DNA of 64,000 nt, from assembly GCA_019912545.1 (NCBI GenBank), contig JAIOIK010000143.1:31830-95829 (forward strand). Direction: 5' to 3'. Both the position numbers and the translations under genes were made by a program. Shown in pieces: positions 36,402 through 45,056 of this stretch. Below the pieces are notes generated by a model that was given only the letters and a program-made list of their open reading frames with translations, was not told the DNA's origin and did not search any database. The stretch's first letter is position 1. Each line of letters starts with the position of its first letter. Origin of the DNA: Ignavibacteria bacterium (GTDB lineage: Bacteria; Bacteroidota; Ignavibacteria; Tepidaquicellales; OLB5).

Positions 36402-39353
36402 ATGAAGAAATTCTTATTTGTTATTTTAACTTTGGTACTTACTGTTTGCGCTAATGCGCAAGATCGCGATATTAATAATATTCTTGATCAAACTCTTACT
36501 TATCGTGGATTGACGAGGCAGGACGTTACAATTCCAATAGAATTCTTCTCAGCGGCAGAGAAATCTCCTACAAATGATGCTAAGCTAATTCTCCCTCTTG
36601 TTAAAGATATGATGGTGAATCCACTTCGCAGCATGACGTGGCTGGATAGTTTGAGTAGCATGAACGATTCAACATTAAGATTTGTAGTTAATTGCTTAAC
36701 GGAGTTTATTTACAAAAATAAAAGATATCCTTTTTTAGATATTGTAACCGGATATAAAGATGAGAATACTTTTTATCAAGATCTAGTACAAAGTATAACC
36801 AGTTCCAAGAAAGATAAAGAATCTTTATTCACAAATGTTACGATTGAAGAAAGAGCATTTATTGACAATAATCTACTTTCGATTTTTGAAGAAAGTGATA
36901 ATGATAATGAAGTTAATGTTGATATTTTGAAATTTAACGAACAAAGAGATTCATCAATAGCTACTTCAAAAAAGACAATGGATTTATTGTCTCAAATAAA
37001 ATTAGAGAAAATAGTCTCAAATTATGTGGATCATTTTTTCGAATGTTATCAGATATACGAGGCTCTTGCTGGATATAGAAAAATTAATCAAGACAATAAA
37101 ATTACTTATTTAGATAAATTTCTCTCGAAAAACAAACTAAAATCTTATAATAACAATTACATATCTGGTGATTACCTATTTTACTATGATCACGATGGCA
37201 TCCGCATCGCAATTGGCGGGCCCGGGAAAAATATATACACCGGTAATTTCGATTTTATCATCGATCTCGGCGGTGATGATGTTTATAATATCGATAAACC
37301 CACCCCGTCTCGCCAGGGCGAGACACTCCCAAGAGGGGAATCAAAAACAAGTGGGTTCTTGGGTGGATTTAGCTGCATAATAGATCTTTCCGGCAATGAT
37401 TTCTACACTACATCAAGTGATTTTGCCTTGGCGGGCGGACTGTTCTCATCATCATTCATTTTTGATAAAGCTGGGGATGATGTCTATGAATCAAAAGGCA
37501 CTGGCAATCTTGGCGCCGCAATCGGCGGTTTTGGCTTGTTGTATGATGAAAAAGGAAATGATACTTACCGGGGACTTTCATTCTCGATCGGCGCAGGATG
37601 CTTTGGAGTTGGACTTCTGGTTGATAGGGAAGGAAATGATTTCTACATAGCCAATTCATACTCACAGGGATTCGGAATGACTGAAGGCGTTGGCGCAATT
37701 GTAGATAATAAAGGTAACGATTCATACCTCGTCGATTCCCGCTCGCTTGATATCGGGCGGTATAATGATCACTATGTTTCAATGTGCCAGGGCTATGGCT
37801 TAGGTTTGCGTCCTTATTACGCCGGCGGTATCGGACTCATAATAGAAGGCGAAGGGAATGATATTTATAACGCGGATATTTTCGGGCAGGGAGGCGCATA
37901 CTGGTATTCGCTTGGCGCAATTGTGGATAAAAGCGGGCATGATAAGTATAACGCTTATCAGTATGGGCAGGGTGCCGGAATACACTTGGCTGTTGGTTTG
38001 CTCAAAGATTATGACGGATGGGACTTCTACCAGTCTAACGGAGTCTCACAAGGTTGCGGGCATGATTTCGGTTACGGCATGCTGTGGGATGTAAAAGGCA
38101 ATGATAATTATTCGGCATTCTCGCTTTCGCAAGGCGCAGGCAACGCTGATGGAATCGGTATATTAATTGACGAAAGCGGAACGGATGGTTACCTGAACAA
38201 ATATCCCAACATTTCACGGGGATACGGAAATCCAAGGCGTGAGTTTGGAAGCCTGGGAATATTTCTTGATGCTTCAGGAGTGGATTATTACTCCCAGCCG
38301 GGTTTGGATAGCACGTTAATTAACTCGTCCCAGTGGGGAGTGTTCAATGATTTCTATCTTACCGATCTTTCCTCTCAGGTAAGCGGCGATAATTTTAAAG
38401 TACCCCTCGATAGCTCAAAAAATCTAAATTCCTCTGAGAAGCAGCAAAAATCTGCAGACTATTCCATTGCAGATTATTTCATTATGGCAAAGACAATAGA
38501 GCCGAGATTTTCCGCATGGCAGGAATACGGCCAGAGAAAACTCATTGAAGATAGCCTTGAAACAGCAAAGTATGTGCTCACAAGACTTGGCACCGATGAT
38601 CACAGGGAAACTCAGGTAATGCGCGTGCTTGCGCTCAAAATTCAGTCGGCAATTGCTGATGCACTTGTGAAAAGACTTGGTGAATACATGAATAACAAAA
38701 ACTTAATGACACAGCCCGAAGTAAGTTTTGCCTGTTATATCTTTGGCGAAACGAAAAATCCGCAGGGCAAGGATATACTGCTTCAATTGACATATGATGA
38801 TAATTACAGGATACGTTCATCTGCAGTAAATGCGCTTGGCAAGATAAAGTATGATACAACAGACGCTGATTTTATCAATAAAACGGTAAACAGACTTGGC
38901 GAACTTGCTTCGGAAAAGTCAGAGAAGAAATTGTACAATAAAGATATTGCCTTTGCTTTGGGTAATTTTGTGACAAATTTGTCATTTGATTTATTGCTTA
39001 GCCTTTTATACAATCCTTATTACGGCGCGAGATTTGTTGCTGCCGAAAACCTTAAGAAATTCCCCCAGCTTGCCTTAATGACAGCAGTGGATAGCCGCTT
39101 ACCGGATTTCCCCACAGGGGAAATTCCATTTATCGCATTTATGCAGTCAATAACTTCGCTGGGTGATATTGATTTTAAGATATTTGTATCATTCATGAAG
39201 ATGATGCCTGATTATCAGAGCGATGCTGTGAAGTTGAATCTGCTTGAGGCAATTAAGCAGAAAAAAGATCATTCTGTTGAAGCAGGGTTTATTGAATGGT
39301 GCAGTAAGGAAATGGCGGAAATTCAAATCGGTATTATTCTTAAGGTTAGATAG
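36402..39353 (+). CDS. secreted protein with twelve GND-Y repeats and HEAT-like C-terminus
   Basis: 983 residues with a signal peptide (about 1-19) and no sorting domain. Residues about 20-280 are mostly helical. About 281-653 hold twelve tandem repeats of about 26 residues on the plan GGxGLLxDxxGNDxYxxxxxSQGxG; the Asp-rich GND turns recall calcium-binding RTX/solenoid repeats, so a beta-solenoid is likely. About 730-983 have helical repeats resembling HEAT (RIRSSAVNALGKIKYD; YYGARFVAAENLKKFP). The first repeat is about 15 residues longer than the others because of an inserted repeat element. I know no named family. Confidence 0.75.
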   Translation: MKKFLFVILTLVLTVCANAQDRDINNILDQTLTYRGLTRQDVTIPIEFFSAAEKSPTNDAKLILPLVKDMMVNPLRSMTWLDSLSSMNDSTLRFVVNCLTEFIYKNKRYPFLDIVTGYKDENTFYQDLVQSITSSKKDKESLFTNVTIEERAFIDNNLLSIFEESDNDNEVNVDILKFNEQRDSSIATSKKTMDLLSQIKLEKIVSNYVDHFFECYQIYEALAGYRKINQDNKITYLDKFLSKNKLKSYNNNYISGDYLFYYDHDGIRIAIGGPGKNIYTGNFDFIIDLGGDDVYNIDKPTPSRQGETLPRGESKTSGFLGGFSCIIDLSGNDFYTTSSDFALAGGLFSSSFIFDKAGDDVYESKGTGNLGAAIGGFGLLYDEKGNDTYRGLSFSIGAGCFGVGLLVDREGNDFYIANSYSQGFGMTEGVGAIVDNKGNDSYLVDSRSLDIGRYNDHYVSMCQGYGLGLRPYYAGGIGLIIEGEGNDIYNADIFGQGGAYWYSLGAIVDKSGHDKYNAYQYGQGAGIHLAVGLLKDYDGWDFYQSNGVSQGCGHDFGYGMLWDVKGNDNYSAFSLSQGAGNADGIGILIDESGTDGYLNKYPNISRGYGNPRREFGSLGIFLDASGVDYYSQPGLDSTLINSSQWGVFNDFYLTDLSSQVSGDNFKVPLDSSKNLNSSEKQQKSADYSIADYFIMAKTIEPRFSAWQEYGQRKLIEDSLETAKYVLTRLGTDDHRETQVMRVLALKIQSAIADALVKRLGEYMNNKNLMTQPEVSFACYIFGETKNPQGKDILLQLTYDDNYRIRSSAVNALGKIKYDTTDADFINKTVNRLGELASEKSEKKLYNKDIAFALGNFVTNLSFDLLLSLLYNPYYGARFVAAENLKKFPQLALMTAVDSRLPDFPTGEIPFIAFMQSITSLGDIDFKIFVSFMKMMPDYQSDAVKLNLLEAIKQKKDHSVEAGFIEWCSKEMAEIQIGIILKVR
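37298..37341. repeat. intergenic-type repeat inside a coding sequence
   Basis: Within the GND-repeat gene, an 8-bp stem gtctcgcc/ggcgagac (37307-37324) is flanked by acccacccc and agaggggaat. On the opposite strand this reads attcccctctt...ggggtgggt, resembling the boundaries of the intergenic block at 36234-36338. It encodes TPSRQGETLPRG, unlike the surrounding repeats. Confidence 0.6.
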
Positions 39354-39360
39354 AGTAGCT

Positions 39361-39545
39361 CGAATCACTGATTCGCCAGCCTGCTGCAGGCAGGAGTGCC
39401 GAATCTTTGATTCGGCGAAAGAGGTTTTCGTTTATATTTGAGTGTTTGAAGTAAATCTTGCGAAACTTCGTTTCGAACTCCGATCAGGCGATCGGAGTTA
39501 CAAGAGGTACTGTTTATGCAGAGTCTCTCTGCAGGAGGACTCTGC
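39361..39545. repeat. run of small hairpins between convergent genes
   Basis: Hairpins in order: cgaatca-c-tgattcg (39361), gcctgctgcaggc (39379), gccgaatc-ttt-gattcggc (39398), cgaaac-ttc-gtttcg (39461), aactccgatc-aggc-gatcggagtt (39476) and gcagagtc/gactctgc (39519). All are short perfect stems with tiny loops. Confidence 0.65.
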
Positions 39546-39567
39546 AATACTGAAGGTCATAGATTGT

Positions 39568-40248
39568 TCAATTGGTTTTCCTTATCATTCCCATCTTAAT
39601 TCTTGGTTCAATTTCGCCTTTAATTGTATTTTCCGTAGTATCAACTCTTACTGAATCCTTTACAACACGTAATTTCCCGACAGTTCTCAATTCTATTGAT
39701 TTGCTGCTATCTGTTTTGCAGTCTGTTTTTCGGGTATCCCTTATGCTTAGCCCGCCATTTATTATTTCATCAGGTATTTTTGCGGAATCCTTCTTAATAT
39801 CCACCGGCTTGTTTGTTGAATCAACTAAAGCAACAATACCAGTCAGGGGAGTATCATCGCCGCCGGAATTACCTGAATTTGAACATGCGCTTAACATAGC
39901 GGATGCACATAACATCAGAGCAAGCGCAGTTGCGCGGAATGGAGTAAGTACAGGAATCAAAAATCCCGGGAAGCTGAATTTAGGCTGTTCGATCTCTATC
40001 TTAAGCCTTTTATTTTCAACCGGAATCGGCATAGTTTCAAGCTGAGAAACTCTGAACCTTCCGCAGAGCCTTTTATCCATGTTTTCCAGTATGAATTGTT
40101 GTACTTCATTTTCAGTTTTCTTTGAAAAATCAACCACAGTTTTTGAACATACTTTACAGAAAGCGCCCTGCTGGTTTGGTGTCATTTTATCCCAGTCTTC
40201 GTTACATGGTTCAGGAATGTAGATTTTAAACAGATTTTCGTGTTTCAT
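39568..40248 (-). CDS. membrane protein with N-terminal cysteine-rich domain
   Basis: 226 residues. The N-terminal 75 residues have the pattern PCNEDWDKMTPNQQGAFC, CSKTVVDFSKKTE and LCGRF, a small cysteine domain seen at the start of many Bacteroidota proteins and possibly zinc-binding. One membrane span follows (about 94-120, ending LSAC-like), then an extracytoplasmic tail of about 105 polar residues with no recognised domain. Function unknown. It is divergent from the bacterioferritin gene, sharing a 149-base upstream gap. Confidence 0.65.
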   Translation of the reverse strand: MKHENLFKIYIPEPCNEDWDKMTPNQQGAFCKVCSKTVVDFSKKTENEVQQFILENMDKRLCGRFRVSQLETMPIPVENKRLKIEIEQPKFSFPGFLIPVLTPFRATALALMLCASAMLSACSNSGNSGGDDTPLTGIVALVDSTNKPVDIKKDSAKIPDEIINGGLSIRDTRKTDCKTDSSKSIELRTVGKLRVVKDSVRVDTTENTIKGEIEPRIKMGMIRKTN

Positions 40249-40319
40249 AGTTTTATTCAGCTAGTTATGATTGTTTACTCACTTCAGTCAGGTTTTGTTC
40301 CTAAGATTAGTATTTTTAA

Positions 40320-40362
40320 TGACCCATATCATATTAATCCTTCACAAAATTTGATAAATTAG
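40320..40362 (+). promoter_or_regulatory. possible bacterioferritin promoter with FNR/CRP-like site
   Basis: TGACCCATATCA at 40320-40331 differs by one base from TGAT-N4-ATCA. TAAATTAG at 40355-40362 (one base from TAnnTTTG) ends 36.5 bases from its centre, as at the other three sites. A competing box AAAATTTG at 40346-40353 would break that spacing, so this member is weaker. Confidence 0.35.
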
Positions 40363-40397
40363 TACAGAATAATTTCTGAATTTAATATGAAACCACT

Positions 40398-40901
40398 ATG
40401 CATGATAAAAGCATTGAATTACTGAACAAAGCTGCCGCTGATGAACTCAGCGCAGTGCATCAATATATGTATTTTCATTTTCACTGTGATGACCAGGGAT
40501 TTGACCTGCTTGCGGGACTTTTCAAAAGGACTGCAATAGAAGAAATGATGCATGTTGAGAAGCTTGCTGAAAGGATCCTGTTTTTAAAAGGAGATGTCGA
40601 AATGGTTCCTGCCGCGGCAGTTGAGCACATAAAAGAGGTTAAAGGCATGCTCGAGCTGGCAAGAAAGATGGAAGAAGGAAGCGCAAAGGACTATAATATC
40701 TGGGCTAACCAGTGTTCTGTAAATGCCGATTCTATTTCAAAACAGCTGTTCGAATCACTTGTTGCTGATGAAGAAAGACACTATGCGCAGTATGATACTG
40801 AGCTTGATAATATCGAAAAGTTCGGCTTGAATTACCTGGCGCTTCAGTCGATCGAGCGGAGCAAAAATGTATCAATTCCGGGCCAGAATACCGGGAAGTA
40901 A
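40398..40901 (+). CDS. bfr: bacterioferritin
   Basis: 167 residues. Bacterioferritin stores iron in a 24-subunit shell and oxidises Fe(II) at a di-iron site. Ligands correspond to those of the E. coli protein with a shift of two: Glu16, Glu49, His52 and the ADEERHY motif near 125. Met50, the equivalent of the haem-binding Met52, is also conserved, so haem may bind. About ten extra residues follow the usual C-terminus. In this window it would buffer iron for the suf and hydrogenase systems. Confidence 0.93.
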   Translation: MHDKSIELLNKAAADELSAVHQYMYFHFHCDDQGFDLLAGLFKRTAIEEMMHVEKLAERILFLKGDVEMVPAAAVEHIKEVKGMLELARKMEEGSAKDYNIWANQCSVNADSISKQLFESLVADEERHYAQYDTELDNIEKFGLNYLALQSIERSKNVSIPGQNTGK

Positions 40902-40960
40902 TATTTTTGCAGCCCGAAGTATTGTGAAGTACTGCTTTGAATAGGGGTAATAAATATATA

Positions 40961-40996
40961 AAAAAGGAACATATCTGAAAAAATGCTCCCTTTTTA
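40961..40996. terminator. bidirectional terminator between convergent genes
   Basis: aaaaaggaacat and atgctcccttttt pair with one bulge, giving A-rich and T-rich flanks on both sides. It lies between bfr and the membrane protein gene. Confidence 0.5.
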
Positions 40997-41019
40997 TGCA
41001 GATTAAACGAAAATGTATT

Positions 41020-41655
41020 TTAAGTTTTTGTTGTTACTGAATCAAGCCATTTGAATGAAGTAATTATTCTGATTGTAACAGCCAGGTACCAGAGTGATAC
41101 AAACGGACCAGCATCAATTAACTCCGATTCTCCCGGCGGGAATGGAAAAGTATATACATTCAGGGTAAATAACATCAGGCTGAGAAGGATTCCAAGACCG
41201 CCAAAAATTTTTCCAAGTCTTGGGTGACTCATCATATTAAGTGCTAAAAGAAAAGTTCCAACCGATATAAACATATCCCAAACAATATCAAGAGTAAGTT
41301 GAGTTATATTAAGCAATTGAGAAACATAAGCTGAAGTTTCTTTCGGGACATTCAAGTTCCGGCTTAGCTCATCACTGAAGAGAGATATTTGCAGCGCAAA
41401 CATGATAAAAACAACCGAACAGGCAATGATGTTAAATAAAACTCCGATCTGCAGGCTTACGGTGGTTTTGTTAAGTGATAAAAACCTGTAGAGCCCTATT
41501 GATGCAATTGCAAGTGATGCAGAAAAACCGAATGCGAGAACGAGTATAATCTGCTTGGGAAATGAAATGAATATCATGGATGGATAAATCACTGTGAAAA
41601 GCAAACCGAATACTACTCCTGTTTTAACCCAGGACCTGGTTGTGTTGTTTTCCAT
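41020..41655 (-). CDS. polytopic membrane protein of unknown function
   Basis: 211 residues from MENNTT; an ATG nine codons upstream would lie two bases after the promoter box and is unlikely to be in the transcript. Six hydrophobic segments are visible (starting near VVFGLLFT, IILVLAFGF, IGVLFNIIACS, TLDIVWDMFISV, IFGGLGILLSLML and FVSLWYLAV). No charged residue pattern points to transport. I do not recognise the family. Confidence 0.6.
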   Translation of the reverse strand: MENNTTRSWVKTGVVFGLLFTVIYPSMIFISFPKQIILVLAFGFSASLAIASIGLYRFLSLNKTTVSLQIGVLFNIIACSVVFIMFALQISLFSDELSRNLNVPKETSAYVSQLLNITQLTLDIVWDMFISVGTFLLALNMMSHPRLGKIFGGLGILLSLMLFTLNVYTFPFPPGESELIDAGPFVSLWYLAVTIRIITSFKWLDSVTTKT

Positions 41656-41683
41656 TGTTTGTCTATTTAAGTTCAGGTTCATG

Positions 41684-41691
41684 CAAATATA
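41684..41691 (-). promoter_or_regulatory. promoter box of the membrane protein gene
   Basis: Minus-strand TATATTTG, a perfect TAnnTTTG box, about 29 bases before the chosen start. Confidence 0.5.
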
Positions 41692-41987
41692 TATAAAAAT
41701 TGAGTTATCCTAAAAGCAAAAAAAACAAAAGATAAATATCATATACTCATCAATTTCAAATGAGATATCTCATTGCAGATTAATTTGTATCAAATTGATT
41801 TAAGTAGAAGCATCTTTTTCCCAAAACTCATCTATTTATGATATTGCTTTCCTTCACTTCGTTCAGGGTAAACTCTGCTTCGCTTCTCACAAAGCATTTT
41901 TTGAGGCAGCCCCTTTGATAGAAGACTAATAATTTACAATTTTTAGCATGTTAATGTGTCATTTGCAAAACGGTTTCCTGTTTTATT
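41692..41987. other. intergenic stretch without a gene
   Basis: A perfect 16-bp palindrome AATGAGATATCTCATT lies at 41759-41774. Around 41851-41885 a segment of the type cttcacttcgttcagg / ctgcttcgcttctc looks like a worn intergenic repeat. No coding frame is seen. Confidence 0.45.
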
Positions 41988-43415
41988 TTATACCTCGTAA
42001 TACAAATGGAATTCATAAGGATGCGGCCTTAAAGCCATTGGCTTAACTTCATTTTCCGTTTTGTAATTTATCCATGTATCTATCAGGTCATCAGTGAACA
42101 CACCTCCTTTTTTCAGATATTCATTGTCATTTGCTAAATGCTCAAGTGATGACTCAAGATTATCAGGTGCCTGCGGGATATTCTTCAATTCCTTGCTGCT
42201 TAAGTGATAGATATCCATTTCCATTGCTTCACCCGGATCGATCTTGTTCTGAATTCCATCCAAACCTGCCATGAGCATTGCAGAAAATGCCAGGTATGGA
42301 TTGGCAGTGCCATCGGGACAGCGGAACTCAACTCGCTTTGCTTTGGGACTATCGGAATACATCGGTATCCTTATGGCAGCGCTGCGGTTTGCTTTTGAAT
42401 ATGCAAGGTTTACCGGAGCCTCATATCCCGGCACAAGGCGTTTGTATGAATTTGTTGTAGGATTTGTTAAAGCAAGCAGTGATGGCGCGTGTTTTAATAA
42501 TCCGCCAATATAGTAGAGCGCCATTTGGCTGAGCCCTGCATATTCATTTCCTGCAAACAGCGGTTTACCGCCCTTCCACAGACTTTGATGCGTATGCATT
42601 CCGCTGCCGTTATCACCGAATATAGGTTTTGGCATAAATGTAGCGGTTTTGCCGAAGCTTCGCGCAGTATTTTTAACAATGTATTTGAACATCATAAGTT
42701 TATCAGCACAATCAAGCATAGGGCAGAAGCGGTAATCAATTTCAGCCTGTCCGCCTGTTGCAACTTCGTGGTGCTGAGTTTCAACTTCAATTCCCGCATT
42801 GATCAGATGTTCAACCATTGCGTTGCGGATATCGTTGGTTGAATCAGCCGGCGGAACGGGGAAGTAACCTTCCTTCATCCTTATCTTGTGGCCTAGATTA
42901 GCCTCAAGCTCTGTGCCGGTATTCCAGAAACCTTCGCGTGAATCAACCTTATACCAGCTGCTGTATTCATTAACATTGTAGGCAACGTGATCCAGAATAA
43001 AAAACTCAGCTTCCGGTCCGCAGTATATCGTATCAGCGATCTTCGTTGAGCGGAGATACGCTTCGGCTTTCTTTGCAACATAACGCGGGTCGCGGCTGTA
43101 AGGCTGTTTTGTCATCGGGCTGATTATGTCGCATATCATGGATAGATTCTTCGTTAACATGAACGGGTCTATCCTTGCTGATTCAGGATCGGGAAATACT
43201 AGCATGTCAGATTCATTTATAGACTGCCATCCTCTGATCGAGGAGCCGTCGAATCCAAGTCCCTCAGCGAAAACTTTTTCATCAAGATTGCCGGCCGGAA
43301 TGCTGAAATGCTGCCACTGCCCGGGAAGATCGGTAAAGCGGAAATCGATCATCTTCACGCCGTGCTTTTTGATCATTGCAAAAACGTTCTTTACTGCTAC
43401 GGAGTTTGCTGCCAT
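41988..43415 (-). CDS. glnA: glutamine synthetase type I
   Basis: 475 residues. It makes glutamine from glutamate, ammonia and ATP. Signatures: [23 protein letters not shown], the ATP-site [13 protein letters not shown] and [17 protein letters not shown]. The region [11 protein letters not shown] aligns with the adenylylation loop and keeps the tyrosine, so it may be of the GSI-beta, adenylylated type. It has AAGGAGAAAG before the ATG. A 264-base spacer of hairpin repeats separates it from the upstream glnA paralogue. Confidence 0.95.
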   Translation of the reverse strand: MAANSVAVKNVFAMIKKHGVKMIDFRFTDLPGQWQHFSIPAGNLDEKVFAEGLGFDGSSIRGWQSINESDMLVFPDPESARIDPFMLTKNLSMICDIISPMTKQPYSRDPRYVAKKAEAYLRSTKIADTIYCGPEAEFFILDHVAYNVNEYSSWYKVDSREGFWNTGTELEANLGHKIRMKEGYFPVPPADSTNDIRNAMVEHLINAGIEVETQHHEVATGGQAEIDYRFCPMLDCADKLMMFKYIVKNTARSFGKTATFMPKPIFGDNGSGMHTHQSLWKGGKPLFAGNEYAGLSQMALYYIGGLLKHAPSLLALTNPTTNSYKRLVPGYEAPVNLAYSKANRSAAIRIPMYSDSPKAKRVEFRCPDGTANPYLAFSAMLMAGLDGIQNKIDPGEAMEMDIYHLSSKELKNIPQAPDNLESSLEHLANDNEYLKKGGVFTDDLIDTWINYKTENEVKPMALRPHPYEFHLYYEV

Positions 43416-43475
43416 TTATTTCTTTCTCCTTTTCCTTATATAGGAAATTATTTTTTAATTGAATATTTTTCGTTT

Positions 43476-43665
43476 AAACCACTGAAGTGGTTTTTATTAA
43501 TTATTAAATCTTCATACCCACGGCTGAAGCCGTGGGCTAGTCAATTGATTCTATTGAATGACGTTTCCTGTCCTTCAGACCTCAACTCAGACTTTGGTCG
43601 TTAGCCTACGACTTTAGTCGTGGGAGAATAGATTCTAGAAAATAAATAAACCGTTTCAACGGTTT
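43476..43665. repeat. four hairpins with 4-base loops between the glutamine synthetase genes
   Basis: aaaccac-tgaa-gtggttt (43476), cccacggc-tgaa-gccgtggg (43517), cctacgac-ttta-gtcgtggg (43605) and aaaccgt-ttca-acggttt (43648). The arms differ but stem length (7-8 bp) and loop type are constant, suggesting one element family or nested element. They could also act as terminator or mRNA stabiliser between the genes. Confidence 0.75.
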
Positions 43666-43679
43666 ATAAAATATATTTA

Positions 43680-45056
43680 CTACAACGTAAAATACATTTT
43701 ATACTCAAACGGGTGAGGCATAGTGTTAATGGAATTGATCTCGCGGTGCTTATTCTCTATCCACTGATTAATAAGCTCATCAGAAAAAACATTATCGCGC
43801 CTCAGGAAATCACTGTCCTGCTCGAGCGCGTCAAGAGATTCCTCAAGATTTCTTGGAAGGAAATGCACTTTCTCGCTGAACGAATGATCTAAAATATTCT
43901 TTTCAAACGGGCCGAATCCTTCTTTTACAGGATCGATCTTATTTATGATTCCATCTATTCCTGCCATTAATATTGCCGAAAGGCATAAGTAAGGATTAGC
44001 AGTTGAATCCGGCGGCCTGTATTCAAATCTTGTCATTTCGGGATTAGATACATACGAAGGTATCCTTATAGCCGATGATCGGTTACCCTTGCTGTATGTG
44101 AGCGCAACTGGTGCTTCAAATCCTGGAACAAGGCGCTTGTATGAATTAGTGCTAGGATTTGTGAATGCTGAAAGTACCCTGCCGTTTTTCAGTAAACCCC
44201 CGATAAAATACCTGCCTGTTTGATTGACATTGCCATACTCTCCTTTTTTATAGAAAGAATTTTTCCCTTTTGAAGTAAGAAAAGTATGTAAATGCATTCC
44301 GCTGCCCGGCTGCTTGAACATCGGCTTGGGCATAAACGTAATAAAAAGCCCGTTTTGTTTTGCGAGGTTAAACAGTGCATACTTTACAGTTACAATATGA
44401 TCAGCTGTTTTCAACAGCGGTTCGAAATAGGTCTCAATTTCCTGCTGGCCGCGCTCGCCGGTTTCATGGTGATGATACTTAACTTTAATGCCGAAGCTCT
44501 TCAAAAGCTTGCATGCCTTATCGCGGAAATCATCATAAACATCAAACGGATTGGCTGCATGGTACGCATTTGTGAAAAACTCTTCGGCGTGTTCAATTTC
44601 ATAGAATGAGGAAGAAGTCCTTGTATCATACTTTACTTTCGAGAAAATATAGAATTCAAACTCAGGGCCCCACCATGAAGTATCACAGCCCGAGTACTTT
44701 TTCACCAGGTTCTCAGCCATTCTTGATATATGCCTGCCATCCTGCGAAAAAGGCAGGCGTTTACCACCGGTCAAGAAAATATTCGCGTAAAAACTTAGCG
44801 TAGCTGCTTCACGAAAAGGGTCAATATATGCTGTTTCAAGATCGGGAATGAGAATCATATCACTCGACTCAACTTTCCTAAAACCATAGCTTGAACCGTC
44901 AAAACCAACGCCTTCTTTGATAAGGTCACTAATTATTCCGTTATAAACAGGCAGCGATATATGATGAAGCCTGCCGGTAAGATCGATACATTTAATGTCA
45001 ACAACTTCGATGCTCTTTTCTTTTATGAGGCGGGTTATGCTTTGAACAGTATTCAT
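43680..45056 (-). CDS. glutamine synthetase type I paralogue
   Basis: 458 residues, clearly homologous to the neighbouring GlnA (GFDGSSYGFRKV, PGSGMHLHTFL, YKRLVPGFEAPVALTYSKGNRSSAIRIP, here given in parts as RLVPGFEAPVA). The catalytic blocks are kept, so it may be an active glutamine synthetase or a gamma-glutamyl ligase. The adenylylation loop reads FEKNILDHSFSEK, without the tyrosine. Its start overlaps the stop of the Lrp-type regulator gene by 4 bases, so the two are one operon. Confidence 0.88.
   Translation of the reverse strand: MNTVQSITRLIKEKSIEVVDIKCIDLTGRLHHISLPVYNGIISDLIKEGVGFDGSSYGFRKVESSDMILIPDLETAYIDPFREAATLSFYANIFLTGGKRLPFSQDGRHISRMAENLVKKYSGCDTSWWGPEFEFYIFSKVKYDTRTSSSFYEIEHAEEFFTNAYHAANPFDVYDDFRDKACKLLKSFGIKVKYHHHETGERGQQEIETYFEPLLKTADHIVTVKYALFNLAKQNGLFITFMPKPMFKQPGSGMHLHTFLTSKGKNSFYKKGEYGNVNQTGRYFIGGLLKNGRVLSAFTNPSTNSYKRLVPGFEAPVALTYSKGNRSSAIRIPSYVSNPEMTRFEYRPPDSTANPYLCLSAILMAGIDGIINKIDPVKEGFGPFEKNILDHSFSEKVHFLPRNLEESLDALEQDSDFLRRDNVFSDELINQWIENKHREINSINTMPHPFEYKMYFTL

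Noticed and set aside
39361-39545. CRISPR array
   Set aside because: The hairpins differ in sequence and are not evenly spaced direct repeats with unique spacers; no cas gene is nearby.
41759-41774. AATGAGATATCTCATT as another FNR-type site
   Set aside because: The half-sites are TGAG/CTCA and the centre is about 82 bases from the promoter box, so it does not share the geometry of the other sites.
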